Positions 1-6,696 of a stretch of 11,686 nt of DNA are shown piece by piece. The notes under the pieces are model-generated. The model saw only the letters and a list, made by a program, of their open reading frames with translations. It did not search any database and was not told where the DNA came from. Position 1 is the first letter of the stretch. Every line of letters begins with the position of its first letter. This DNA is from Acidimicrobiia bacterium (GTDB taxonomy: Bacteria > Actinomycetota > Acidimicrobiia > Acidimicrobiales > JACDCH01): the NCBI GenBank assembly GCA_013694495.1, contig JACDCH010000149.1:1-11686 (forward strand), given 5' to 3'. Made by a program: the position numbers and the translations under genes.

Positions 1-1901
1 CCGTTCAGCAGCGCGGGCAGCCGCCTCAGCTGCTCGACCACGCCGCCGGGGAGGCGGCCGAGGAAGAGGGCGCCCAGGCCGAAGATGCCGACGGCGCTCT
101 GCACGTCCTGGCCCGTGATCCGGGGCACAGCGACGTAGACGGCCGCCGCGAGGATGGCGCCCCGGATGCTCGACACACCGCACACGACCACGGCGGTGAA
201 CCAGAACAACCCGAAGATGGGATAGAAGGTGTTGGGGTCGAAGTTCTGGTCGGCCTGCGTGAGCAGCGTGCCGCCGAGGCCGGCGATGCCCGACGAGACG
301 CCGAACACGAACAGCTTCGAGCGGCGCAGGTCGATGCCGACGGAGCTGGCCGCGGTCTCGGAGTCGCGCATGGCCGCCAGCACCCGGCCCAGCGGCCCGC
401 TGCGCAGGTTGTGCACGAGGCCGAGCACGAGCAGCACGACCACCAGCTCGTAGAACCAGAACGCCACGTCGCCGGAGAGGTCGAGCCCGAACAACGACGG
501 GCGCTGGACGATGAGCTGCCCGGGACCGCCCGCCACGAACGGGAGCTGGGCGTTGAACACGAACTGGTAGATGATCAGCGCCAGACCGAGCGTCGTGAGC
601 CCGAGGAAGAGGCCCTTGCGCTTGAGCGCCGGCCAGCCGGCGGCCAGGCCCGCGAGGGTGGCGACGCCGATGCCCGGCACCATGGCGACGAGCACGGGCA
701 GGTCGAACTCGGCCGTGAAGCGGGCCGTGGCGAAGGCGCCCAGACCGGCGATCGACGCCTGGCCGAGGGTGAGGTGCCCGGAGAAGCCGGTGATCGCGGT
801 GATCGACACGAACACGACCGTGAGGGCGAGGAACTGGTGGCCCTGGCGCAGGTCGGCACCGTCGAGGACCGCCGGCGTGAGCAGGGCCGCGACGAGCGCC
901 GCCGCGCCGAGCACTGCGGTGGCGGGGCCCGTGCGCCGCCCTCGGCCGAACGCGCCCGTCACGAGGCCGGCCGAGCCGGCCGCGCCACCGCCCACCTCGT
1001 CGAGCCGGCGGAACAGCACGAGGGCCCCGAACAGCACGACGCTCGACAGGTTGAGCACCACCTGGTCGTACAGCTGGGGCAACGTGCCCGAGCCCTCGCC
1101 GAACGGCGCGAATCCGTCGAGCATGCCCCGGCCCATGCCCAGCACGAAGAACCCGAAGGCGAGCGCCATCGGGATGCTCGTCAGCCGGGCCACCACCGCG
1201 ACGGAGAACGTCTCGATGCCGAGGATGATGATGCGGGTCGGTTCGAGCGCCGGGGGGGCGATGAGCAGACCGGTCAGCGCGCCGAGCGTGCACCCGAGCG
1301 CCCATGCGACCTGCGACACGCGGTTGGCGTCGATCCCCGCCAGCTCGGCGAGCTCCCGGCGATCGACGACGGCGCGGATGCGGGTGCCGAGGAACGTCCG
1401 CCGGAGGAGGAACCACAGCAGGCCGGCGATGACCAGGATCGAGGCGACGACGCCCACCTGCTCGGTGTCGAAGCGGAGGCTCCCGAGCTGGAACGGCTCG
1501 ACCGGGAACAGGCGCGGGACGGGCTCGTCGGTGGTGCCCTGGACCCCCGGGCCCCAGACGATGTTGATGACGGCGAGGATCAGCACCGACACGCCGAGCG
1601 CGGCGACGAGCTTCTCCGAGCTGCTCGCGCCGCGTGCCTGCAGCGGCCGGAACACGAGGCGCTCCAGGGCGACGCCGAGCACGGGGCCGCACAGGAGCAG
1701 CACCACGGGGACCGTCGCCACCATCGGGAGCCCGAGCCCGCCGTTGAGCTCCCAGGCCAGGTAGCCGGCGAGCAGGGCCACCGCGAAGTGGGCGATGTTG
1801 AAGACGCCGGTGGCGGTGTAGGTCAGGACGATGCCGGTGGCCGAGAGCGCGTAGATGCCACCGAAGATGATCCCGAGGAGCGCGTTCTCGAGGAGGACCA
1901 T
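1..1901 (-). CDS. LivH-LivM fused ABC transporter permease (3' end beyond window)
   Basis: Inner-membrane permease of the branched-chain amino acid/amide (HAAT) ABC family in which the two normally separate subunits are one chain. The reading frame is open from ATG 1901 to the left edge, giving at least 633 residues. Residues 1-295 are LivH-like: the N-terminus has GGIYALSATGIVLTY and FNIAHF, and the cytoplasmic ATPase-coupling loop reads IRAVVDRRELAELAGID near 175-191. A Gly/Ala/Arg-rich linker follows at about 300-328. The second half is LivM-like: GFSGHLTLGQASIAGLGAF near 372-390 and the coupling loop AAMRDSETAASSVGID near 509-524. The LivM fold appears nearly finished at the edge, but a fused LivG-type ATPase could follow outside the window. 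The ATG lies 6 bp after the stop of the preceding gene and has no good Shine-Dalgarno, so translational coupling is likely. The family is certain; the substrate is unknown. Confidence 0.93.
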   Translation of the reverse strand, partial: MVLLENALLGIIFGGIYALSATGIVLTYTATGVFNIAHFAVALLAGYLAWELNGGLGLPMVATVPVVLLLCGPVLGVALERLVFRPLQARGASSSEKLVAALGVSVLILAVINIVWGPGVQGTTDEPVPRLFPVEPFQLGSLRFDTEQVGVVASILVIAGLLWFLLRRTFLGTRIRAVVDRRELAELAGIDANRVSQVAWALGCTLGALTGLLIAPPALEPTRIIILGIETFSVAVVARLTSIPMALAFGFFVLGMGRGMLDGFAPFGEGSGTLPQLYDQVVLNLSSVVLFGALVLFRRLDEVGGGAAGSAGLVTGAFGRGRRTGPATAVLGAAALVAALLTPAVLDGADLRQGHQFLALTVVFVSITAITGFSGHLTLGQASIAGLGAFATARFTAEFDLPVLVAMVPGIGVATLAGLAAGWPALKRKGLFLGLTTLGLALIIYQFVFNAQLPFVAGGPGQLIVQRPSLFGLDLSGDVAFWFYELVVVLLVLGLVHNLRSGPLGRVLAAMRDSETAASSVGIDLRRSKLFVFGVSSGIAGLGGTLLTQADQNFDPNTFYPIFGLFWFTAVVVCGVSSIRGAILAAAVYVAVPRITGQDVQSAVGIFGLGALFLGRLPGGVVEQLRRLPALLN

Positions 1902-1907
1902 CCGGGC

Positions 1908-2468
1908 TCAGGCCGGGGCGGGCATCGGGTCGCACAGCGGGCAGGGCCGCAGGCCGCGCCCGACGGCCTCGCTGCCGGTGACCCGCTCGACCGATTTGCC
2001 GTCGGCCATCGGGCAGCCCGACCGGTGGAAGGTCTCGCCCCCCTCGACCGCCACCACCTCGAGCGGGGCGTGCCCGTTCGCCTCCGGGCCGGGGGCCGGC
2101 GCCGCCGGGGCGTCGGGGCGCTCGAGCAGCGCGTCGTGCAGCTCCTGCACCATGCGCTCGAGCCGGTCGAGCCGGCCCGAGTCCTTGCGGAGCTCCTCGG
2201 TCCCGAGGAAGTACGCACCCACCACGCAGAGCAGCACGCCGCCGACGCCGCCCGACACGAGGAACGGGATCTGCTTCTCGACGATGGCCTCGCGCGAGAC
2301 GCCGAGGTAGCCCAGCAGCACGAGCAGCGCACCGAGGCCGATGAAGGCCCAGCCGATCCACGGGCGCGTGGCTCGGCCCACCCACCGCCACAGCAGGCGG
2401 GGGTCAGGCTCGTCGTCGACGTCCCGGTGGGCGCTGGGGCGGTCGGCGGATCGCTTGGGTTCGACCAT
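1908..2468 (-). CDS. Small membrane protein with C-terminal Ada-like Cys/His (putative zinc) motif
   Basis: I do not recognise a named family for this 186-residue protein. It has a charged, Arg/Asp-rich N-terminus (1-36), two predicted membrane helices (about 37-56 and 67-89) and a short charged helix (about 91-116) that could form a coiled coil. A Pro/Ala linker (117-133) leads to a small C-terminal domain. That domain reads ETFHRSGCPMA then RGLRPCPLCDP, placing His148, Cys152, Cys176 and Cys179 in the H-x3-C...C-x2-C arrangement of short Ada-like zinc domains (compare the YHRxxC...GYRPCxxC pattern). I infer metal binding from spacing alone. The ATG is supported by an AGGA seven bases upstream. 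The gene starts 18 bp after the CruF-like gene and ends 6 bp before the fused permease, so it may be an accessory or regulatory partner of that transporter. It could instead be a redox or structural protein. Confidence 0.85.
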   Translation of the reverse strand: MVEPKRSADRPSAHRDVDDEPDPRLLWRWVGRATRPWIGWAFIGLGALLVLLGYLGVSREAIVEKQIPFLVSGGVGGVLLCVVGAYFLGTEELRKDSGRLDRLERMVQELHDALLERPDAPAAPAPGPEANGHAPLEVVAVEGGETFHRSGCPMADGKSVERVTGSEAVGRGLRPCPLCDPMPAPA

Positions 2469-2486
2469 GGATCGTCCTGCCGCCGC

Positions 2487-3362
2487 TCAGGCCCGCTGGG
2501 CGGCAGGCGCCGGCTCGGCCAGGCGCACGGGGGGCGGCGTCGCGGCCTGCGCCCGTTCGCGCTCGATGCGCAGCCGGCTCCACTGCACCGCGGTGAGCAC
2601 GGCGGCCGGCACCCAGATGAGCAGCGCGGCGCCGGCGATCGTGTCGGCCACGGGCAGGTCGGCCCGACGCCCGAGCCAGAAGCCGACGCCGGCCAGGTGG
2701 AAGACCTGGCCGTGGTAGGTCAGCAGCGCGATGAGGTGGGGATGGTCCCTGATGCCGTCGACGGCGACGTCGGGCGCGTCGCGGTCGAGCCAGAAGAGCA
2801 TGGCCAGGAGGGCGCCGACCGTGAGCGTGAAGCCGACCTGGCTGCCGGTGGGCAGGCCGAACCAGAACCCCGGACCGGCGTACTCGAACAGCTCGCCGAG
2901 GTAGAAGTGCTGGCCGAGCCGCGACATCGGGTCGAGGATCCAGATCGCCCACACGCCGAGCATCAGGGCCACGAGCCACTCGTGCCAGGGCCGCAGGGCT
3001 CGTGTGCGGAACGGCCCCGACGCCAGCAGCCGCCCGCCGGCGAAGGCGAAGTAGGCCATGAAGGCGTAGCTCATCGGCACCATCAGGGGGACGTCGCCGA
3101 GGAAGAGCTCCTCGCCCCGCAGCGCCTCGTTGAACGAGTAGCGCGTGTAGGGGATGCCGAGGTGGACCGAGCCGTTCTCGGCCAGGCCGCCGACGGTGAC
3201 GGCCACGGCCAGGTACGCCAGCGTGCGCCGCCACCCGAGCTGGCGGGTGGCGCACACGAGGAAGACGATGCCGAAGACGGTGACGTACCACCGACCGACG
3301 AGCGTGCCGACCACTTCCCCCATCACCGCAGCGATGCCCCCATCGCCGCGATTCTGACACAC
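2487..3362 (-). CDS. CruF/DUF422-like carotenoid biosynthesis family membrane protein
   Basis: Polytopic membrane protein of up to 291 residues. The pattern AENGSVHLGIPYTRYSF (61-77) followed by GDVPLMVPMSYAFMAYF (89-105) resembles the core signature of the DUF422 carotenoid biosynthesis family. That family includes CruF, which hydrates the terminal psi-end double bond of acyclic carotenoids. An Asp-Pro (LDP, 143-145) and a later GLP (169-171) at the end of the hydrophobic core also fit. About seven hydrophobic segments are visible. The Pro/Ala-rich tail (about 270-291) is not part of the fold. The start is uncertain: GTG 3362 gives the full length, while ATG 3323 (Met14) would remove a non-membrane N-terminus; neither has a strong ribosome site. 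It lies 17 bp behind the P450 stop. No phytoene synthase or desaturase is present here, so a carotenoid substrate cannot be assumed. A remote alternative is the AveC-type spirocyclase family. Confidence 0.75.
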   Translation of the reverse strand: MCQNRGDGGIAAVMGEVVGTLVGRWYVTVFGIVFLVCATRQLGWRRTLAYLAVAVTVGGLAENGSVHLGIPYTRYSFNEALRGEELFLGDVPLMVPMSYAFMAYFAFAGGRLLASGPFRTRALRPWHEWLVALMLGVWAIWILDPMSRLGQHFYLGELFEYAGPGFWFGLPTGSQVGFTLTVGALLAMLFWLDRDAPDVAVDGIRDHPHLIALLTYHGQVFHLAGVGFWLGRRADLPVADTIAGAALLIWVPAAVLTAVQWSRLRIERERAQAATPPPVRLAEPAPAAQRA

Positions 3363-3379
3363 ATGTCAGCTCTGGGCGC

Positions 3380-4591
3380 TCAGCCCAGGAGGGCGACCGG
3401 CATCGAGCCGATGCTGCGGGTGAGCGTGGAGGGGTCGTAGACCGGCTCGGCGAGCAGTCGGTAGGTCGGGTACCGCCGTAGCAGCTCCTCGAACACGAGG
3501 CGGGCCTCGAGCCGGGCCAGCGCGGCGCCGAGGCAGAGGTGCTCGCCGAAGCCGAACGCGAGGTGAGCCGGCGTTGCGGGTCGGGCGATGTCGAACGTGC
3601 CCGCCGTCGGGCCGAACACCGACTCGTCGCGGTTGCCCGACGCGTAGAGGAGCACGAGGTAGTCGCCCTCGGTCACCGCCTCCCCGCCGAGCTCGATGTC
3701 GGTGGTGGCGGTGCGGCAGAACGCCTGGATCGGCGTGACCCACCGCAGGCACTCCTCCACCGCGCCCGGGAGCAGCGCCTCGTCGGCGGCCAGCGCGGCC
3801 CGCTGCTCGGGGTGCGCGGCCAGGACCTCGGCCCCGCCCGACAGCAGGCTGCGGGTCGTCTCGTTGCCGGCGACCAGCAACGTGAGGCAGAACATCACCA
3901 CCTGGGCCGGGGTGAGGGGCCGGCCGCCGACCGACCCGGTGGCCAGCGTCGACAGCAGGTCGTCCTCGGGCGCCTCGAAGCGCCGGGCGACGTGGGCCTC
4001 GAGGAACCCGAACAGCTCGGCCACGGCGAGGCCGGCCTCGTCGGTCGGGAAGTCGGTGATCTGGATGGTGGCGTCCGACCACCGCCGGAAGTCGGCCCGG
4101 TCGGCGTCGCCGATCCCCAGCAGCTCGGCGATCACGGTGACCGGGATCGGCGATGCGAGGCGCTCGACGAAGTCGATCTCGCCGTCGGCGGGCAGGTCCG
4201 AGAAGATCGCTTCGACGGTGCGCCGGATGGCGGGCTCCACGCGGCCGGCGGCGCGCGGCGTGAACTCGCGGTTCAGGAGCTTGCGGTACTCGGCGTGCTG
4301 CGGCGGGTCGAGGTGGAGGATGGAGCCCGACTCGTCATCCGGCTCGAACAACCGCATCGGGTCGTTCACCAGCGCCCCCCGCCTCGACGTGAAGTGACCC
4401 GGCTGCCGGCTGATCTCCCGGATCAGCTCGTAGCTGCTGACGAGCCACTGCTTCTCGCCGGCGGGGTGCACCGGCGCGTTGGCCCGCAGCCAGGCGAGCA
4501 GCTCGAAGTAGTCGGAGCGGAGGAAGAACCCCGGCTCGGTGATGACCACGCTCTCGAGCAGCGCGGCCGCGTTGACCTGGACGTTCCCCAC
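3380..4591 (-). CDS. Cytochrome P450 (bacterial class I type)
   Basis: Soluble haem-thiolate monooxygenase of 403 residues, the usual size for bacterial P450s, probably fed electrons by a ferredoxin and reductase encoded elsewhere. Visible hallmarks are the substrate-recognition segment HLDPPQHAEYRKLLNREF (93-110), the I-helix oxygen-binding AGNETT (241-246), the K-helix ExxR (Glu280-Arg283), and the haem loop FGFGEHLCLG (346-355) with the axial ligand Cys353. All catalytic positions are intact. I chose GTG 4591 because it gives a normal N-terminus and the in-frame sequence further upstream is only the antisense shadow of the crotonase gene. No Shine-Dalgarno precedes it, so a leaderless transcript is possible. 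It is the first gene of the leftward operon and is divergent from the crotonase gene. The fold is certain; the subfamily and substrate (terpenoid, steroid or fatty-acid-like) cannot be told by eye. Confidence 0.95.
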   Translation of the reverse strand: MGNVQVNAAALLESVVITEPGFFLRSDYFELLAWLRANAPVHPAGEKQWLVSSYELIREISRQPGHFTSRRGALVNDPMRLFEPDDESGSILHLDPPQHAEYRKLLNREFTPRAAGRVEPAIRRTVEAIFSDLPADGEIDFVERLASPIPVTVIAELLGIGDADRADFRRWSDATIQITDFPTDEAGLAVAELFGFLEAHVARRFEAPEDDLLSTLATGSVGGRPLTPAQVVMFCLTLLVAGNETTRSLLSGGAEVLAAHPEQRAALAADEALLPGAVEECLRWVTPIQAFCRTATTDIELGGEAVTEGDYLVLLYASGNRDESVFGPTAGTFDIARPATPAHLAFGFGEHLCLGAALARLEARLVFEELLRRYPTYRLLAEPVYDPSTLTRSIGSMPVALLG

Positions 4592-4645
4592 GAGGCGGAG
4601 TATGACAGCACCGTTAGATGGCCCGGCACCCAGCGCAGGAGCTCC
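4592..4645. promoter_or_regulatory. 54-bp divergent promoter region between P450 and crotonase genes
   Basis: This short gap must hold the promoters for both divergent genes. On the minus strand CATACT (4604-4599) ends seven bases before the P450 GTG, which fits a -10 box for a leaderless message. On the plus strand TTAGAT (4614-4619) is a possible -10 box for the crotonase gene. No clear -35 boxes are visible. Assignment is by eye only. Confidence 0.35.
4637..4641 (+). promoter_or_regulatory. Ribosome binding site AGGAG of the crotonase gene
   Basis: AGGAG lies four bases before ATG 4646. It fixes this start over the long open upstream frame, which is antisense to the P450 gene. Confidence 0.75.
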
Positions 4646-5470
4646 ATGTCGTCGTACGCAACCTTGCTCTACGAGGAGGTCGACGGAGTCGCCTGGGTCA
4701 CCCTCAACCGGCCCGACGTCCACAACGCGTTCGACAACGCCATGCAGGCCGAGCTCCGCGACGTGTGGCGGTCGCTGCGCCTCAACGACGACGTCCGCTG
4801 CGTCGTGCTCACCGGCGCCGGCGACGAGGCGTTCTGCACCGGGCTGGACCGGGCCGAGGCGATCGACGCCTACCTGGCCGACCCCGGCGGCCAACGCGCC
4901 CTCGGACGGGTGTCGACGCCGTTCATGTTCAACAGCCCCAGCGCCAACATCTGCCCGAAGCAGAACGACCTGTGGAAGCCGGTCGTGGCGGCCGTCAACG
5001 GCATGGCCTGCGGCGGCGCGCTCTACATGCTCGGCGAGGCCGACATCATCATCGCCGCCGAGCACGCCACGTTCTTCGACCCGCACGTGACCTACGGCAT
5101 GGTGTCGGCGTTCGAGTCGATCCACCTGCTCCAGAAGCTCCCGCTGGGCGAGACGCTGCGCCTCGCGCTGCTCGGGGCCAACGAGCGGATCACGGCACAG
5201 CGTGCGCACCAGGTCGGCCTGGTCTCCGAGGTCGTCCCCCTCGCCGACCTGCGCGAGCGGGCCGCTTGGGTGGCGTCGACGATCGCGTCGGCGCCGGCGC
5301 TCGCCGTCCAGGCCACGCTGCGGACGGTGTGGATGGCCCACGACGAAGGCCGCCGCGCCGCCTTCGACCGGGCCCCGGCCTACATCTACCTCGGCACGAC
5401 CTACGACAACATCGCCGCCGGCCAGCGCCAGTTCACCGGCCCCGACCGCCAGGACCCGAACCTCCGCTGA
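4646..5470 (+). CDS. Crotonase-superfamily (enoyl-CoA hydratase/isomerase-like) protein lacking canonical catalytic Glu
   Basis: Protein of 274 residues with the crotonase fold. The N-terminal beta strand VAWVTLNRPDVHNAF (15-29) is typical. Oxyanion-hole segments are present at FCTGLD (63-68) and NGMACGGAL (118-126), and so is the later ITAQRAHQVGLVSEVV (182-197). These predict binding of an acyl-CoA thioester in the cytoplasm. In canonical enoyl-CoA hydratases two glutamates do the chemistry (Glu144 in the GGGCELA motif and Glu164 in the QPE motif of the rat enzyme). Here the aligned residues are Tyr127 (GGALYML) and His147 (FFDPHVTYG), so ordinary syn-hydration is unlikely. Isomerase, hydrolase, decarboxylase or other crotonase chemistry is possible. 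An insert-like segment rich in Pro, Asn and Cys (about 88-108) lies before the second oxyanion loop. It is the only plus-strand gene between the two leftward operons. The fold is secure; the reaction is unknown. Confidence 0.92.
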   Translation: MSSYATLLYEEVDGVAWVTLNRPDVHNAFDNAMQAELRDVWRSLRLNDDVRCVVLTGAGDEAFCTGLDRAEAIDAYLADPGGQRALGRVSTPFMFNSPSANICPKQNDLWKPVVAAVNGMACGGALYMLGEADIIIAAEHATFFDPHVTYGMVSAFESIHLLQKLPLGETLRLALLGANERITAQRAHQVGLVSEVVPLADLRERAAWVASTIASAPALAVQATLRTVWMAHDEGRRAAFDRAPAYIYLGTTYDNIAAGQRQFTGPDRQDPNLR

Positions 5471-5493
5471 TCACCGGCGACATGTCGACCACG

Positions 5494-5511
5494 CGGGCGG
5501 TCCGCCGCCCG
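5494..5511. terminator. Candidate bidirectional hairpin between convergent genes
   Basis: A perfect 7-bp stem (CGGGCGG / CCGCCCG) with a TCCG loop sits in the 52-bp gap between the crotonase stop and the livM stop. No T-tract follows on either strand, so it is at most a GC-type or weak terminator. The location between convergent stops supports the call. Confidence 0.5.
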
Positions 5512-5522
5512 AGCAAGTGGGG

Positions 5523-6692
5523 TTACGTGGCGAAGGGGTTGACGACCGGGTCGGAGTCGGCGTCGTCGATGTCGGCGTCGACAGCGGGGGCGAGCTGCTC
5601 CGCCGGCGCCAGCGCCGGCGGCTTGGGCACGACGTGGACGAAACGGCGGCCGGTCTGCTTCGCCAGGCCGACGATGCCGAACGGGGCCACGAACATGAGG
5701 ACCACGAGCAGGGCGGCGAACACGATCGTGGCCAGGTTCGGCCGGCCGACGAGGAAGTCGCGGAACCACTCCGGCAGCCACGACTTCTCGGGGATGTCGA
5801 TCGTGAACTGGTTGACCCGGTAGTACACGAAGGCGCCGACGATGGGCCCGAGCAGGCTGGCCGTCCCGCCGATCACCATGATGACGAGGAAGAGGATCGC
5901 CCCGAGGATGGTGAAGTTGGCGGTGTCGGGGTTGGCCTGGGTCTGGCGCAGGGCGAACACGCTGCCGGCGACGCCAGCCAGGGCGGCGGAGATGCCGAAC
6001 ACGACGGTCTTGGTCACCGCGACGTTCACGCCCATCACCCCGGCGGCCGTGGTGTTGTCGCGCACGGACACCATGGCCCGGCCGACCCGGCTCTTCACGA
6101 GGTTGCGCACCAGGACGTAACCGAGGGCGAGCAGGCCGAGGGCGAGGAGGTACAGCCACTTCGTGCGGTCGCCGCGGTCGGAGGCGTCGAGCCCGGTCCA
6201 CGAGGGTGGGTCGTAGGCCAGGCCGGTGATGCCGAACGAGCCGCCGGTGATGCCCTCCGCCTTGCGCACCAGCGCGGGAAAGATCTGGGCGAGGGCGAGC
6301 GTCACCAGGGTGAGGTAGACGCCGGTGAGCCGCAGGGCCGGGATGCCGACGAGCACGCCGACCACGAAGCACAGGACGGCGGCGACGGGGAACGTCCACC
6401 CTGCGGTCCAGTCGCGTTGATCCATCAACGCCGCAGTCGTGTAGGCGCCGACGCCGAAGAAGGCCGAGTGCCCGATCGAGATCTGCCCCGTGAACCCGAT
6501 GAGCAGGTTCAGCGACAGCGCCGCCAGGGCGAGGATGGCGATGTCGGCCAGCTCGCCGTACTGGTTCGGCTTGAGGTCCTGGAAGATCGGCAGGACCAGC
6601 AGGTACGCCATGGCCGCCACGCCGACGGCACGGAGCGCCCAGTGGACCGGGCTGCCCTGCTGGATGCGGACGGGTTTGAACGCGGCGGCCAT
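5523..6692 (-). CDS. livM: Branched-chain amino acid/amide ABC transporter permease LivM
   Basis: Second permease of the five-gene importer, 389 residues. The LivM signature GFTGQISIGHSAFFGVGAY spans 66-84. The cytoplasmic coupling loop that contacts the ATPases is AMVSVRDNTTAAGVMGVNV (206-224). About eight to ten hydrophobic helices cover residues 20-345. A hydrophilic Pro/Ala/Asp-rich tail (about 346-389) extends beyond the usual LivM end and is strongly acidic near its middle; it has no recognised function. ATG 6692 follows the livH stop by 4 bp (TAG-ggcg-ATG), so livH and livM are almost certainly translationally coupled. This is the last gene of the operon, ending close to a hairpin shared with the convergent crotonase gene. 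The family is certain; ligand specificity is set mainly by the receptor. Confidence 0.95.
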   Translation of the reverse strand: MAAAFKPVRIQQGSPVHWALRAVGVAAMAYLLVLPIFQDLKPNQYGELADIAILALAALSLNLLIGFTGQISIGHSAFFGVGAYTTAALMDQRDWTAGWTFPVAAVLCFVVGVLVGIPALRLTGVYLTLVTLALAQIFPALVRKAEGITGGSFGITGLAYDPPSWTGLDASDRGDRTKWLYLLALGLLALGYVLVRNLVKSRVGRAMVSVRDNTTAAGVMGVNVAVTKTVVFGISAALAGVAGSVFALRQTQANPDTANFTILGAILFLVIMVIGGTASLLGPIVGAFVYYRVNQFTIDIPEKSWLPEWFRDFLVGRPNLATIVFAALLVVLMFVAPFGIVGLAKQTGRRFVHVVPKPPALAPAEQLAPAVDADIDDADSDPVVNPFAT

Positions 6693-6696
6693 CGCC

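Noticed and set aside
411..3440. Very long plus-strand open frame (about 1009 codons) rich in Glu, Arg, His, Asp and Gln
   Set aside because: It lies antisense to the fused permease, the small membrane protein and the CruF-like gene, all of which have clear motifs or family features. Its composition is what the reverse complement of GC-rich coding sequence gives.
3539..4645. In-frame N-terminal extension of the crotonase gene
   Set aside because: It is antisense to the motif-complete P450. A good ribosome site sits just before ATG 4646, where crotonase homology begins.
4592..5341. Long N-terminal extension of the P450 open frame
   Set aside because: It is the antisense shadow of the crotonase gene. 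A 403-residue product from GTG 4591 has the normal P450 length.
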